Of a stretch of DNA of 64,000 bases, positions 35,024 through 42,643 are shown piece by piece (positions within the stretch are counted from its first letter, which is position 1; each line of letters begins with the position of its first letter). The stretch lies in assembly GCA_019694955.1 (NCBI GenBank), contig JAIBAX010000007.1, forward strand, positions 44,677 through 108,676, written 5' to 3'. The notes below the pieces were generated by a model that saw only the letters and a program-made list of their open reading frames with translations, did no database searches and was not told the origin of the DNA. Source of the stretch: Chitinophagales bacterium (GTDB lineage Bacteria; Bacteroidota; Bacteroidia; Chitinophagales; JADIYW01). A program made the translations under genes and the position numbers.

Positions 35024-35341
35024 ATGGAACGCTGATAACGCAGATTCTTTTGATTTCCGCAGAAAATAAATCTGTGCAAATCCGCCATATCAGTGTAATC
35101 TGTGTTCTAATTTCTGAGCGGGACAAGTATGGAACGCAGATGACGCAGATTCTTTTGATTTTCGCAGAATGTAAATCTGTGCAAGTCCGCTATATCAGTG
35201 CAATCTGTGTTCTATTTTTATGAGTTGGACAAATATAGAACGCAGATGACGCAGATTCTTTTGATTTTCGCAGAATGTAAATCTGTGCAAATCCGTCATA
35301 TCAGTATAATCTGTGTTCTATTTTCTGATTTTCGCAGAATG
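35024..35341. repeat. Three tandem copies of a ~105-base repeat
   Basis: Units start at 35024, 35129 and 35235 with GGAACGCAGATGACGCAGAT-like sequence and end with AATCTGTGTTCTA. A partial fourth (GATTTTCGCAGAATGGATAT) follows at 35328. Within each unit the beginning (GAACGCAGAT) and the end (ATCTGTGTTC) are inverted complements, so each can fold. It is non-coding. Confidence 0.85.
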
Positions 35342-35438
35342 GATATCAGTTCAAATCGACGTTAAATCCTTTCCTTCACTTAAACTTCATTTTCATAATT
35401 CCTTCATTTTTCCGACCTTAGCAACAAAATTAAAGTAT

Positions 35439-37184
35439 ATGTATCGTTCGCATACCTGTGGAGAGTTAAGACAAAGAAATATTGGCAATGAAGTAACCTT
35501 AGCGGGTTGGTTGCAAACCACACGCGACTTCGGTGGAATGACGTTTATCGACCTTCGGGACAGGTATGGCATCACACAGCTGGTGTTTAATATGGAAACC
35601 AATAAAGCTCTCTGCGAAAAAGCCAGAACATTGGGTCGGGAATTTGTTATACAAGCTAAAGGCGTGGTTGTAGAACGCAGCAATAAAAACCCCAAGATGC
35701 CTACCGGAGATATTGAAATCATCGTTTCTGAATTAAATATCCTCAACAAAGCGAAAACACCCCCCTTCACCATCGAAAATGATACCGATGGTGGCGATGA
35801 TTTGCGCATGAAGTTCCGCTACCTTGACTTGCGCCGAGAAGAAGTACAACAAAAAATCATGTTCCGCCACCAAGTGGGACACGAAACCCGTACTTACTTA
35901 AATGCGAATGGGTTTCTCGATATTGAAACACCTTTCTTAATAAAATCAACACCTGAAGGAGCGAGAGACTTCGTGGTTCCTTCCCGAATGAATCCCGGCG
36001 AGTTTTATGCTTTACCGCAGTCTCCACAGACTTTCAAGCAATTATTGATGGTTTCTGGCTATGACAAATACTATCAAATCACACGTTGCTTCAGAGATGA
36101 GGACTTGCGTGCCGACCGTCAGCCTGAGTTTACACAAATAGACTGCGAAATGGCGTTCGTGGAGCAGGAAGATATCTTAAACATGTTCGAAGGATTGATC
36201 AAACATATATTTCGCACCGTGAAAGGTATTGAGTTGGGCGATTTCCCAAGAATGCAATATGACGACGCTATGCGCTTATATGGCAGTGACAAGCCAGATA
36301 TGCGTTTCGGCATGCAGTTCGTAGAAATGAATGACCTCGTACAAGGGAAAGGGTTTGGCGTATTCGACAATGCAGAACTCGTTATCGGTATCAATGCAGA
36401 AAATTGTGCCGAATTTACCAGAAAGCAACTCGATGAACTGACAGACTTCGTAAAACGTCCGCAAATTGGTGCTACCGGCCTCATTTACCTTAGATATAAT
36501 GCGGATGGTACGCTGAAATCTTCTGTCGACAAATTCTATAGTGAAGATGAACTGAAGAAATGGGCGGAAAGCGCAGATATGAAACCGGGCGATTTGCTAT
36601 TAGTACTTTGTGGTAACACCGACAAAGTACGCAAGCAGATGAATGAACTGCGCCTAGAATTAGGCAATAGACTGGGTTTGCGCCCTAAAGATGTATTCAA
36701 ACCGCTTTGGGTGCTTGATTTTCCATTATTGGAATACAATGAAGACGACAACCGTTGGTATGCCATGCACCATCCATTTACATCGCCGAAAAAACAAGAT
36801 ATCGACTATTTATATACCGACCCAGCAAGGGTGCGTGCAGACGCTTACGACCTTGCCATCAATGGTGTGGAAGTGGGTGGCGGCTCCATCCGTATCTTCG
36901 ACAAGGGATTACAGGCGGAAATGTTCAAACGCTTAGGATTTACAGATGAGGAGGCACAAAAGCAATTTGGCTTTTTGATGAATGCCTTCGAATATGGCGC
37001 ACCGCCACATGGCGGTTTGGCGTTCGGCTTCGATAGATTATGTGCCGTTTTAAATGGCGTTGAATCCATCAGAGACTTCATCGCCTTCCCCAAAAATAAT
37101 TCAGGGCGCGATATGATGCTGGATTCACCGAGTACCATTGATGAGAAGCAGTTAAAGGAATTGAGTATTGCATTGAGGGGGTAA
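35439..37184 (+). CDS. aspS: Aspartyl-tRNA synthetase
   Basis: Charges tRNA-Asp (possibly also tRNA-Asn if an amidotransferase is present). From the ATG at 35439 ([10 protein letters not shown]) the protein is 581 residues, the normal bacterial length. The upstream in-frame extension to 35313 runs through the repeat array and is rejected. Motifs: N-terminal OB-fold anticodon domain ([20 protein letters not shown]), motif 2 [19 protein letters not shown], a GAD insertion domain (about 280-420), and motif 3 [10 protein letters not shown]. The gene is followed 5 bases later by a small membrane protein gene. Confidence 0.96.
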   Translation: MYRSHTCGELRQRNIGNEVTLAGWLQTTRDFGGMTFIDLRDRYGITQLVFNMETNKALCEKARTLGREFVIQAKGVVVERSNKNPKMPTGDIEIIVSELNILNKAKTPPFTIENDTDGGDDLRMKFRYLDLRREEVQQKIMFRHQVGHETRTYLNANGFLDIETPFLIKSTPEGARDFVVPSRMNPGEFYALPQSPQTFKQLLMVSGYDKYYQITRCFRDEDLRADRQPEFTQIDCEMAFVEQEDILNMFEGLIKHIFRTVKGIELGDFPRMQYDDAMRLYGSDKPDMRFGMQFVEMNDLVQGKGFGVFDNAELVIGINAENCAEFTRKQLDELTDFVKRPQIGATGLIYLRYNADGTLKSSVDKFYSEDELKKWAESADMKPGDLLLVLCGNTDKVRKQMNELRLELGNRLGLRPKDVFKPLWVLDFPLLEYNEDDNRWYAMHHPFTSPKKQDIDYLYTDPARVRADAYDLAINGVEVGGGSIRIFDKGLQAEMFKRLGFTDEEAQKQFGFLMNAFEYGAPPHGGLAFGFDRLCAVLNGVESIRDFIAFPKNNSGRDMMLDSPSTIDEKQLKELSIALRG

Positions 37185-37189
37185 AAAGT

Positions 37190-37660
37190 ATGCAGTTAGC
37201 TGTCGAAAAATTTACAGAGAAAGATAAATTGGTCTTCAAACAACACCACCGTAAAGCCTTTTTTTCTTCTTTCAAGATTGTCTTATTTTTTGTTGCATGT
37301 GGAATTTACGGAATGTATAAAAAAATGAAATCTATAGAAGCTGAACAGAAGATAAATGTCATAATATTTTTTTATCCACTCTTTTTTACAACAATGTATG
37401 TTTTGCTTACCTTCAATTTTCTTTTAGATGCTTTTTTTAAGAAGAAAATAATTTGCCGCTCAAGAGTATTAAGAAAAGCAGATTATAATTTACAGGATGA
37501 TTTCTCATACGTGCAATTTGTGATGCCTTCAGGGTCAAAGAATTATAAGGTGAAACTTGACGTCGCAGCCCAACTTCAAGAGGACGACGAGGTAGAAATA
37601 CACTACACCAAGTTTTCCAAAGTTCTTCTAGAAATCAATCCCTTTGGGAAGGAAAATTGA
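37190..37660 (+). CDS. Hypothetical membrane protein
   Basis: A 156-residue protein with two transmembrane helices (about 29-46 and 60-84) and a C-terminal soluble domain. That domain is beta-rich, with Lys/Asp pairs (DYNLQDDFSYVQFVMPSG, AQLQEDDEVEIHYTKFSK). I do not recognise a family. It sits 5 bases downstream of aspS, which may be co-transcription or chance, and 37 bases before the next gene. Confidence 0.65.
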   Translation: MQLAVEKFTEKDKLVFKQHHRKAFFSSFKIVLFFVACGIYGMYKKMKSIEAEQKINVIIFFYPLFFTTMYVLLTFNFLLDAFFKKKIICRSRVLRKADYNLQDDFSYVQFVMPSGSKNYKVKLDVAAQLQEDDEVEIHYTKFSKVLLEINPFGKEN

Positions 37661-37697
37661 GGACTAAATGAGTTATTTTTGAAAAAATACTATCTAA

Positions 37698-38828
37698 ATG
37701 AAAAAAACGCTCCTATTATTTTTTTTCTTGATGCTCTTCAAGGATAATATTGCGCAGGTATCTACTCAAGAGGAGATTGTGTATGATTTCGTTCAACAAC
37801 CGCCAAAGTTTCCCGGCGGACAAGAGGCGTTAATAAAGTTTATTGCTCAAAACCTGACGAATATAAAATCTTCATCAGATAAATATATTGCGCCAACTAA
37901 AATTATCGTTCAGTTTATTGTTATGAAGGATAGTAGTCTGAGGGATATTAATGTAATTAGGGGCGGTTCGCCTGAAATTGATTCTGCCGTAAGTCAACTA
38001 TTTCAAAAAATGCCGAAATGGATTCCTGCCGAACAAAATGGCTATTTGGTTAATGCGCGATTTATTCTTCCCCTTAATATAGAATATGATGTAGAAGAAA
38101 TCGAGCAACCGGAGCCTCCTTCTATTCCTGAAGAACTAATGATAGATATTGATAAAAGGGTTTATACTGTCCTTGAACAGCTACCATCGTTTAATGGCGG
38201 AGTAGAGCAGTTAAACAATTATATTGTTAATAACTTAAAATGCCCTGATCTAAAAAAGGATGGCACAATGATATTGAGATTTATAGTAATGAAAGACAGT
38301 TCGATTAAAGATATTAGCGTTATTAAAGAAATCAGTAAAGAATGTTCACTTGCAACTATTGATATGGTTCAAAATATGCCTAAATGGATTCCGGGTAAAC
38401 AAAATAATATCGATGTAAACGCACTTTGCCAACTAAAAATCGCGTTCATCTCAACCCAAGATTCATCTAATAATCAAAGATTTGCAGAACTTAGTATTGA
38501 TGGATTTAGATTTCCTGGAGGATTAACTTCTATGTACAAATTCATAAATGAAAACCTTCTTTATCCGGCTTATGTCTTTGAAAGTGGTAAAGAACAAGAA
38601 GTTGTTGTTAGATTCAATATTCTAAAAAACGGCAAATTATCAGCAATAAGGATTCATAAAAGCACTTGTGTTATTTGCAATAAATACGCCATAGATGTAG
38701 TAACGAAAATGCCAAATTGGCTATCCACCAAGGAGCCTAATACTCAAGGCGAAATTACGATTACCTTTAAAGTAGATGAGGCTACAAAGTTCCTTAAGAC
38801 TACCAACCATCAAATCATTTATGAATAA
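37698..38828 (+). CDS. Periplasmic protein with three TonB C-terminal-like domains
   Basis: A 376-residue protein with a signal peptide (MKKTLLLFFFLML... cleaved near IAQ) and no second transmembrane helix. It contains three repeats of about 105 residues of the Bacteroidota TonB_C type: FPGGQEALIKFIAQNL...MPKWIPAEQNG, FNGGVEQLNNYIVNNL...MPKWIPGKQN and FPGGLTSMYKFINENL...MPNWL. True TonB proteins have an inner-membrane anchor and a proline-rich linker, both absent, so this is probably not an energy transducer. The domains may be protein-binding modules. It is followed by a related gene with two such domains. Confidence 0.8.
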   Translation: MKKTLLLFFFLMLFKDNIAQVSTQEEIVYDFVQQPPKFPGGQEALIKFIAQNLTNIKSSSDKYIAPTKIIVQFIVMKDSSLRDINVIRGGSPEIDSAVSQLFQKMPKWIPAEQNGYLVNARFILPLNIEYDVEEIEQPEPPSIPEELMIDIDKRVYTVLEQLPSFNGGVEQLNNYIVNNLKCPDLKKDGTMILRFIVMKDSSIKDISVIKEISKECSLATIDMVQNMPKWIPGKQNNIDVNALCQLKIAFISTQDSSNNQRFAELSIDGFRFPGGLTSMYKFINENLLYPAYVFESGKEQEVVVRFNILKNGKLSAIRIHKSTCVICNKYAIDVVTKMPNWLSTKEPNTQGEITITFKVDEATKFLKTTNHQIIYE

Positions 38829-38855
38829 ACATTATTTTTTGTTCTTTATAAAAAA

Positions 38856-39770
38856 ATGAAAATGAGAAAAACAATCATATACATACTATTCTTTATTATA
38901 ATTTCTAAAGTTTCGGCCCAACAGTATCCAAGTAATTATGGATATCCACCTCCTCCTAATAGCAACGAAACGCCACCTCCTGTAATGCCAAGTGCTCCAG
39001 ATGAATACTCAGCCAATCCGAATAAAATTTATGACATAGTACAGGTAAAAGCCTCCTTTATAGGTGGTGAAGTAGAAAGGGATAAATTTATTAAGGAGCA
39101 TTTAGAATATCCGCTAGACGCATTAAAACAAGGTATTGAAGGAAGAACGATACTAGAATTTGTTGTTTGGAAAGATAGCACCATTTCGGACATAAAGGTA
39201 TTAAAAGGGTTTAATGCCACTTGCGACCAAGCCGCCATCGACGTTATAAAAAAGATGCCTAAATGGAACCCTGGAATGCAAGATGGTAAACCCGTAAATA
39301 GCAGATATTTTTTACCAATCTTTTTTAAACTGGAAAATGTTGATAACATCGAAGTTGGATCGCCTATCATGGAAGCACCCCCTGTTTCTGACAAAACCAG
39401 CTTAGATGCCATACCAGAATCGCCCTCCGAAGTCATTGATACCAATAGAGTTTACGACATCGTACAAATAAGACCGGAGTTTCCCGGAGGCATAGCATCA
39501 ATGATTTCATTCATTAAAGAAAATCTCGTCTATCCCGAAGAGGCCGTGAAAAACAAAATGGAAGGCAAAACCTTTATTCAGTTTGTCGTTCGTAAAGATG
39601 GAACTGTTACAGATGTAATCATCCTTAAAGGATTCGACGATTTGTGCGATCAAGCGGCTAAAGAGGTTGTAATGAAAATGCCTAAATGGAAACCCGGCAT
39701 ACAGAATGGCGCTCCCGTAAACGCTAAGTTTTTAATTCCCATATTCTTTAAACTAGATGAAAAAAGGTGA
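38856..39770 (+). CDS. Periplasmic protein with two TonB C-terminal-like domains
   Basis: A 304-residue relative of the preceding protein, with a signal peptide ending VSAQQ and a proline-rich linker (YPPPPNSNETPPPVMPSAP) before the first domain. The two domains contain YDIVQVKASFIGGEVERDKF and YDIVQIRPEFPGGIASMIS, each ending in a cdqAAIxVIKKMPKWxPGxQxGxPVNxxFxxPIFFKL block. There is no transmembrane anchor after the signal. The linker and repeats resemble TonB, but the lack of an anchor argues for a soluble partner role. It lies 27 bases after its relative and 78 bases before the EndoU toxin gene. Confidence 0.8.
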   Translation: MKMRKTIIYILFFIIISKVSAQQYPSNYGYPPPPNSNETPPPVMPSAPDEYSANPNKIYDIVQVKASFIGGEVERDKFIKEHLEYPLDALKQGIEGRTILEFVVWKDSTISDIKVLKGFNATCDQAAIDVIKKMPKWNPGMQDGKPVNSRYFLPIFFKLENVDNIEVGSPIMEAPPVSDKTSLDAIPESPSEVIDTNRVYDIVQIRPEFPGGIASMISFIKENLVYPEEAVKNKMEGKTFIQFVVRKDGTVTDVIILKGFDDLCDQAAKEVVMKMPKWKPGIQNGAPVNAKFLIPIFFKLDEKR

Positions 39771-39822
39771 GTTAGTAATATAAATTCTTCTTAGACTTAT
39801 TTTATTTATCATATATTATGAT

Positions 39823-39830
39823 TATATTTG
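39823..39830 (+). promoter_or_regulatory. Probable -7 element of the toxin gene
   Basis: TATATTTG matches TAnnTTTG, 18 bases before the ATG at 39849. It argues that the toxin-immunity pair has its own promoter and that the upstream TTG at 39828 is not the start. Confidence 0.5.
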
Positions 39831-39848
39831 ATAAGTAATTTTTTTGGA

Positions 39849-40718
39849 ATGAAACAAATCATCGCTACTTTTCTGTTCTTTTGTTTTTCCTTTTTCTCCT
39901 ATGCGCAGGATTCCTCCATTGTAGACAAACTGAAAGATTATTACCTCTATACATTTACTTTAGATACTTTCCCTACCAAGGAAGCCGCCTGTAAGGCTTT
40001 TCAACAAGACAAGTTGAAAGACTATACATACGTTTCTTCCAGTGAGACACCTGAGGGTTTTGTGCAATGTATCTGTAAGGGGAAAAATGGAGAAGTTAAT
40101 GACCAACAGGGCATCATTTTACATAAAATCGTCTGTCCTGAAAACTCATGGCCGGGAAGTAAAGACAATACCAATAATTTTGCTTCGCAAGTATGTTTCT
40201 GCAACCAAGGCTTTCTAGCGAAAGGTGGAACATGCTACCAAAATCCATGCAACGGCAGCATACAAGTAGATAGCGCCCGTGAGAAACTTATGGCAGTAAA
40301 AGACCATGTCATAGGTCTAGATTTAAAAGGAAACTCCAAACAATTCACCGGGTGTCACTCAAAAATTCCGCTGGATTATGTACAAAACATCGGACAAGGG
40401 TATACCTATGAAATCCAAAATAAAGTAATGGATCCTAATAGTAAGGTATATACTGGCAAACCAGTTATTACGGGTCCGGATGGCACCATTTACACCAAGA
40501 AAAATAATAATGGAAAATCAACTTTCTTTCCGGATGATTGGGATGAACAGAAGATTTTAGATGAAGCGGAGCATGCCGTTAATAATAATCAAGGATGTTA
40601 CGACCCCAATAATCCCGGACAGGGATTGTATGGCTACTCCTCAGATGGAACCGTAAAAATCAGGTTTTATTACGACATGAATACCCATAAAATTAATTCA
40701 TTCTTCCCACAAATGTAA
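39849..40718 (+). CDS. Secreted EndoU-family nuclease toxin
   Basis: A 289-residue protein from the ATG at 39849, with a Sec signal peptide (cleavage near SYAQ, residue 20). Residues 40-135 are Cys-rich (C48, C74, C76, C96, C116, C118, C129, C134) with an EGF-like VCFCNQGFLAKGGTCYQNPC. Residues ~150-289 match the bacterial EndoU nuclease domain: catalytic-type histidines H153 (KDHVIGL) and H170 (FTGCHSK), then GPDGTIYTKKNNNGKSTFFP with DDWDEQKILDEA, and a final GYSSDGTVKIRFYY strand pair. Such domains are RNases that cut host RNA. Unlike CdiA toxins there is no large carrier; the toxin is exported on its own. The next gene, one base away, is its likely immunity gene. Confidence 0.85.
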   Translation: MKQIIATFLFFCFSFFSYAQDSSIVDKLKDYYLYTFTLDTFPTKEAACKAFQQDKLKDYTYVSSSETPEGFVQCICKGKNGEVNDQQGIILHKIVCPENSWPGSKDNTNNFASQVCFCNQGFLAKGGTCYQNPCNGSIQVDSAREKLMAVKDHVIGLDLKGNSKQFTGCHSKIPLDYVQNIGQGYTYEIQNKVMDPNSKVYTGKPVITGPDGTIYTKKNNNGKSTFFPDDWDEQKILDEAEHAVNNNQGCYDPNNPGQGLYGYSSDGTVKIRFYYDMNTHKINSFFPQM

Positions 40719-40719
40719 T

Positions 40720-41085
40720 ATGCCGTTAGAATATAGTTTTTCTATCAACAAAAACCCTGATTTCTATGGGCCATCACTGATTATCCATTCTATGGAATAT
40801 CAAAGCCTTCATGAAATCGGCTCATTAGATCTAGAATATGTCATTGAAATTGTCGATCAATTATCAAACATCGAAAATGGCATTACAGAAGATTTTTACT
40901 TCGGTTTTGAACTCTATGGCTTCGAATGCAATATAGATAAATGTCGTATCATCAATGAGTACGAGCATGCCGAAATTGGCTTTATACCTTTTGATGAAAT
41001 GTTTTTACTTTTAAAGGAATGGAAAGCGTATTTGCTGGAATGGGATAAAAATGCACAATTAGGAATGACAGATGAGTTTTGCTAA
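40720..41085 (+). CDS. Probable immunity protein for the EndoU toxin
   Basis: A 121-residue acidic protein without a signal peptide, starting one base after the toxin stop, so it must be co-translated. The sequence begins MPLEYSFSINKNPDFYGPS and has LDLEYVIEIVDQLSNIENG, an EDFYFGFELYGFECNIDKCR block and EIGFIPFDEMFLLLKEWKAY. This is the compact alpha/beta layout of immunity proteins in polymorphic-toxin systems. I cannot name its Imm family with certainty. Placement directly after an EndoU gene is the main evidence; its cytoplasmic location is expected because it must neutralise any toxin that re-enters. Confidence 0.75.
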   Translation: MPLEYSFSINKNPDFYGPSLIIHSMEYQSLHEIGSLDLEYVIEIVDQLSNIENGITEDFYFGFELYGFECNIDKCRIINEYEHAEIGFIPFDEMFLLLKEWKAYLLEWDKNAQLGMTDEFC

Positions 41086-41139
41086 TAATTGTAGCCCAAA
41101 ATAAGATGTGCGTTAGCTATATTTACAAAAAAATACATT

Positions 41140-41637
41140 ATGACTATTGGACAAGGCTTGGCAATGGAATTGACCGAAGAAATTAAATCTGCGAGAAAAA
41201 TGCTCGAACGCTTACCGGATGATAAAATGGATTTCAAACCTCATGAAAAATCTATGACACTGGGAAGTTTGGGGAAACATGTAGCAGAACTCCTATCATG
41301 GGTAAATGCTACCATATTATATCCGGAATTAGATTTTTCGAAAACACCGTATGAAGAAAAACCGATAACTTCATCTAAAGAAGCACTTGAAATATTGGAC
41401 AAGTCTGCATCTGAAGCGATTGAATTATTACAGAAAACGCCGGATGCTGCCATGTTTGAAAACTGGAGTTTAAAAAATGGCGATACTACGTATTTTACCA
41501 TGCCCAAAGCAGTAGTATTAAGAACTTTCTGTATGAATCACTTCTATCATCATAGAGGTCAACTCAGTGTCTATTTGAGGATGTTAAACATTCCGGTACC
41601 GGGTTCTTATGGCCCAACTGCAGATGAACAAATGTAA
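41140..41637 (+). CDS. DinB-family protein
   Basis: A 165-residue four-helix-bundle protein of the DinB/YfiT-like family. The expected three metal-binding histidines are present: the first in LGSLGKHVAELLSWV and the pair in MNHFYHHRGQLSVYL. The end MLNIPVPGSYGPTADEQ is typical of this family. Members are mostly metal-dependent enzymes of thiol or small-molecule chemistry; the substrate is unknown. The start may be the ATG at 41140 or the internal ATG at 41164. Confidence 0.85.
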   Translation: MTIGQGLAMELTEEIKSARKMLERLPDDKMDFKPHEKSMTLGSLGKHVAELLSWVNATILYPELDFSKTPYEEKPITSSKEALEILDKSASEAIELLQKTPDAAMFENWSLKNGDTTYFTMPKAVVLRTFCMNHFYHHRGQLSVYLRMLNIPVPGSYGPTADEQM

Positions 41638-41771
41638 TTGGAAGAAGCATCGTTGGACGCAATATTGGTGTTCTTAGTGCCTACTTTGGGCAACTTTGTG
41701 ATACAAAACATGCTACATGTTAGCACTTGGAATATCAAGAGTTAAGGAATTTGTGAATGCTTATTGTCTTA

Positions 41772-41948
41772 AACCCAAAATAGGTGTTAGACTTTGTGAC
41801 GAAAGGGAATTATACAAAATAGCTATGAGGCACGGAATTTTTCTCCCGCAGACGTAGTAATAACTACGTTGAGGACAGAAAAATGAGTACAGAAATAGAT
41901 ATGAAGTAGAATTTTCTTGCAGTAAATTTCTAATGCTTATTTTGGGTT
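41772..41948. mobile_element. MITE-like element, copy 1
   Basis: A 177-base non-coding element with terminal inverted repeats: AACCCAAAATAGGTGTTAGA at the left (41772-41791) and TCTAATGCTTATTTTGGGTT at the right (41929-41948). Inside is a hairpin GACGTAGTaatAACTACGT. A second copy at 44515-44685 shares the interior from GGAATTATACA to AAATTTCTAATGC. The right end lies inside the kptA gene and provides its last codons and stop. Confidence 0.75.
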
Positions 41949-42472
41949 AAATACTTTGGCGGAACAAAATCCGTTAGCCAAACACCATTGTCGCTTAAGT
42001 AAAATGGATAACCCTCTTGATGCATTTCCAAAGCCATGACTTTTAAGATAATCGGTTTCCCACGCCTTTGTCCAACTTTGGATGCCGTTTCTACATCCTT
42101 GCTAAGGTGTACTTGTTGCCTCGACATCTTTTGGATACCGCCTTCCAGTATATTCGGTAAAAATGCTGCTACTGTCCCATGATACAATACCTCCGGCGGT
42201 TGTTGTGGTTGCAACTTTAAATCAACAGCAATACTATGTCCTTGATTGGCACGAATCTTATCTCCTGTTTCATTCAAGATAAACCTTTGTTTATCATTGG
42301 TGGCTACCAAATGTTCTAGCAAGGCAAAATCAATATGCATACCTCGGCTTTCTAATTTTTCGAGCAATTCTTGTACATTCGCCCAACCTTCTGCATCTAC
42401 ATGAAGACCTATCTCCTCTGGTTTATGTCGCAAGACCAAACTCAAGAACTTGCTGATATGTTTATAGTCCAT
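41930..42472 (-). CDS. kptA: RNA 2'-phosphotransferase (Tpt1/KptA family)
   Basis: A 180-residue enzyme that removes a 2'-phosphate from RNA using NAD, giving ADP-ribose 1'',2''-cyclic phosphate. Motifs: SLVLRHKPEEIGLHVDAEGW (Arg-His of the active-site tetrad), RFILNETGDKIRANQGHS, LYHGTVAAF and MSRQQVHLSKD. Bacterial hosts usually lack splicing that would create 2'-phosphates, so the cellular role is unclear; detoxifying or repairing damaged RNA is a reasonable idea. The C-terminal residues LTQNKH and the stop codon come from the terminal repeat of the MITE-like element at 41772-41948. Confidence 0.92.
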   Translation of the reverse strand: MDYKHISKFLSLVLRHKPEEIGLHVDAEGWANVQELLEKLESRGMHIDFALLEHLVATNDKQRFILNETGDKIRANQGHSIAVDLKLQPQQPPEVLYHGTVAAFLPNILEGGIQKMSRQQVHLSKDVETASKVGQRRGKPIILKVMALEMHQEGYPFYLSDNGVWLTDFVPPKYLTQNKH

Positions 42473-42488
42473 TATCTTTATTTTTTTA

Positions 42489-42496
42489 CAAAGATA
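42489..42496 (-). promoter_or_regulatory. Probable -7 element of kptA
   Basis: On the minus strand TATCTTTG matches TAnnTTTG, 16 bases upstream of the kptA ATG. Confidence 0.5.
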
Positions 42497-42643
42497 ATTC
42501 CAGAAGCAAGATCATGTGTTCCATGACTCAAAACTATCAACAAATACAGAATTAATTTTCTATTAAAATATTGTAAACAGCTTTTTTATCAAACAAACGT
42601 TTGGTAAATTCGTTGTATTGATATAAAATACAAAACATATAGT

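Noticed and set aside
35024..35341. Tandem repeats as a CRISPR array
   Set aside because: The units are about 105 bases, contiguous and similar throughout, without unique spacers, and no cas gene is present.
35313..35438. N-terminal extension of aspS
   Set aside because: It runs through the tail of the repeat array, and the family start [10 protein letters not shown] is at 35439.
39828..39848. TTG start for the EndoU gene
   Set aside because: It coincides with the -7 motif; the ATG at 39849 gives a proper signal peptide.
41802..41900. Possible structured small RNA in the repeat at 41772-41948
   Set aside because: The interior hairpin is suggestive, but the terminal inverted repeats and second copy are better explained by a MITE-like element; not called as an RNA gene.
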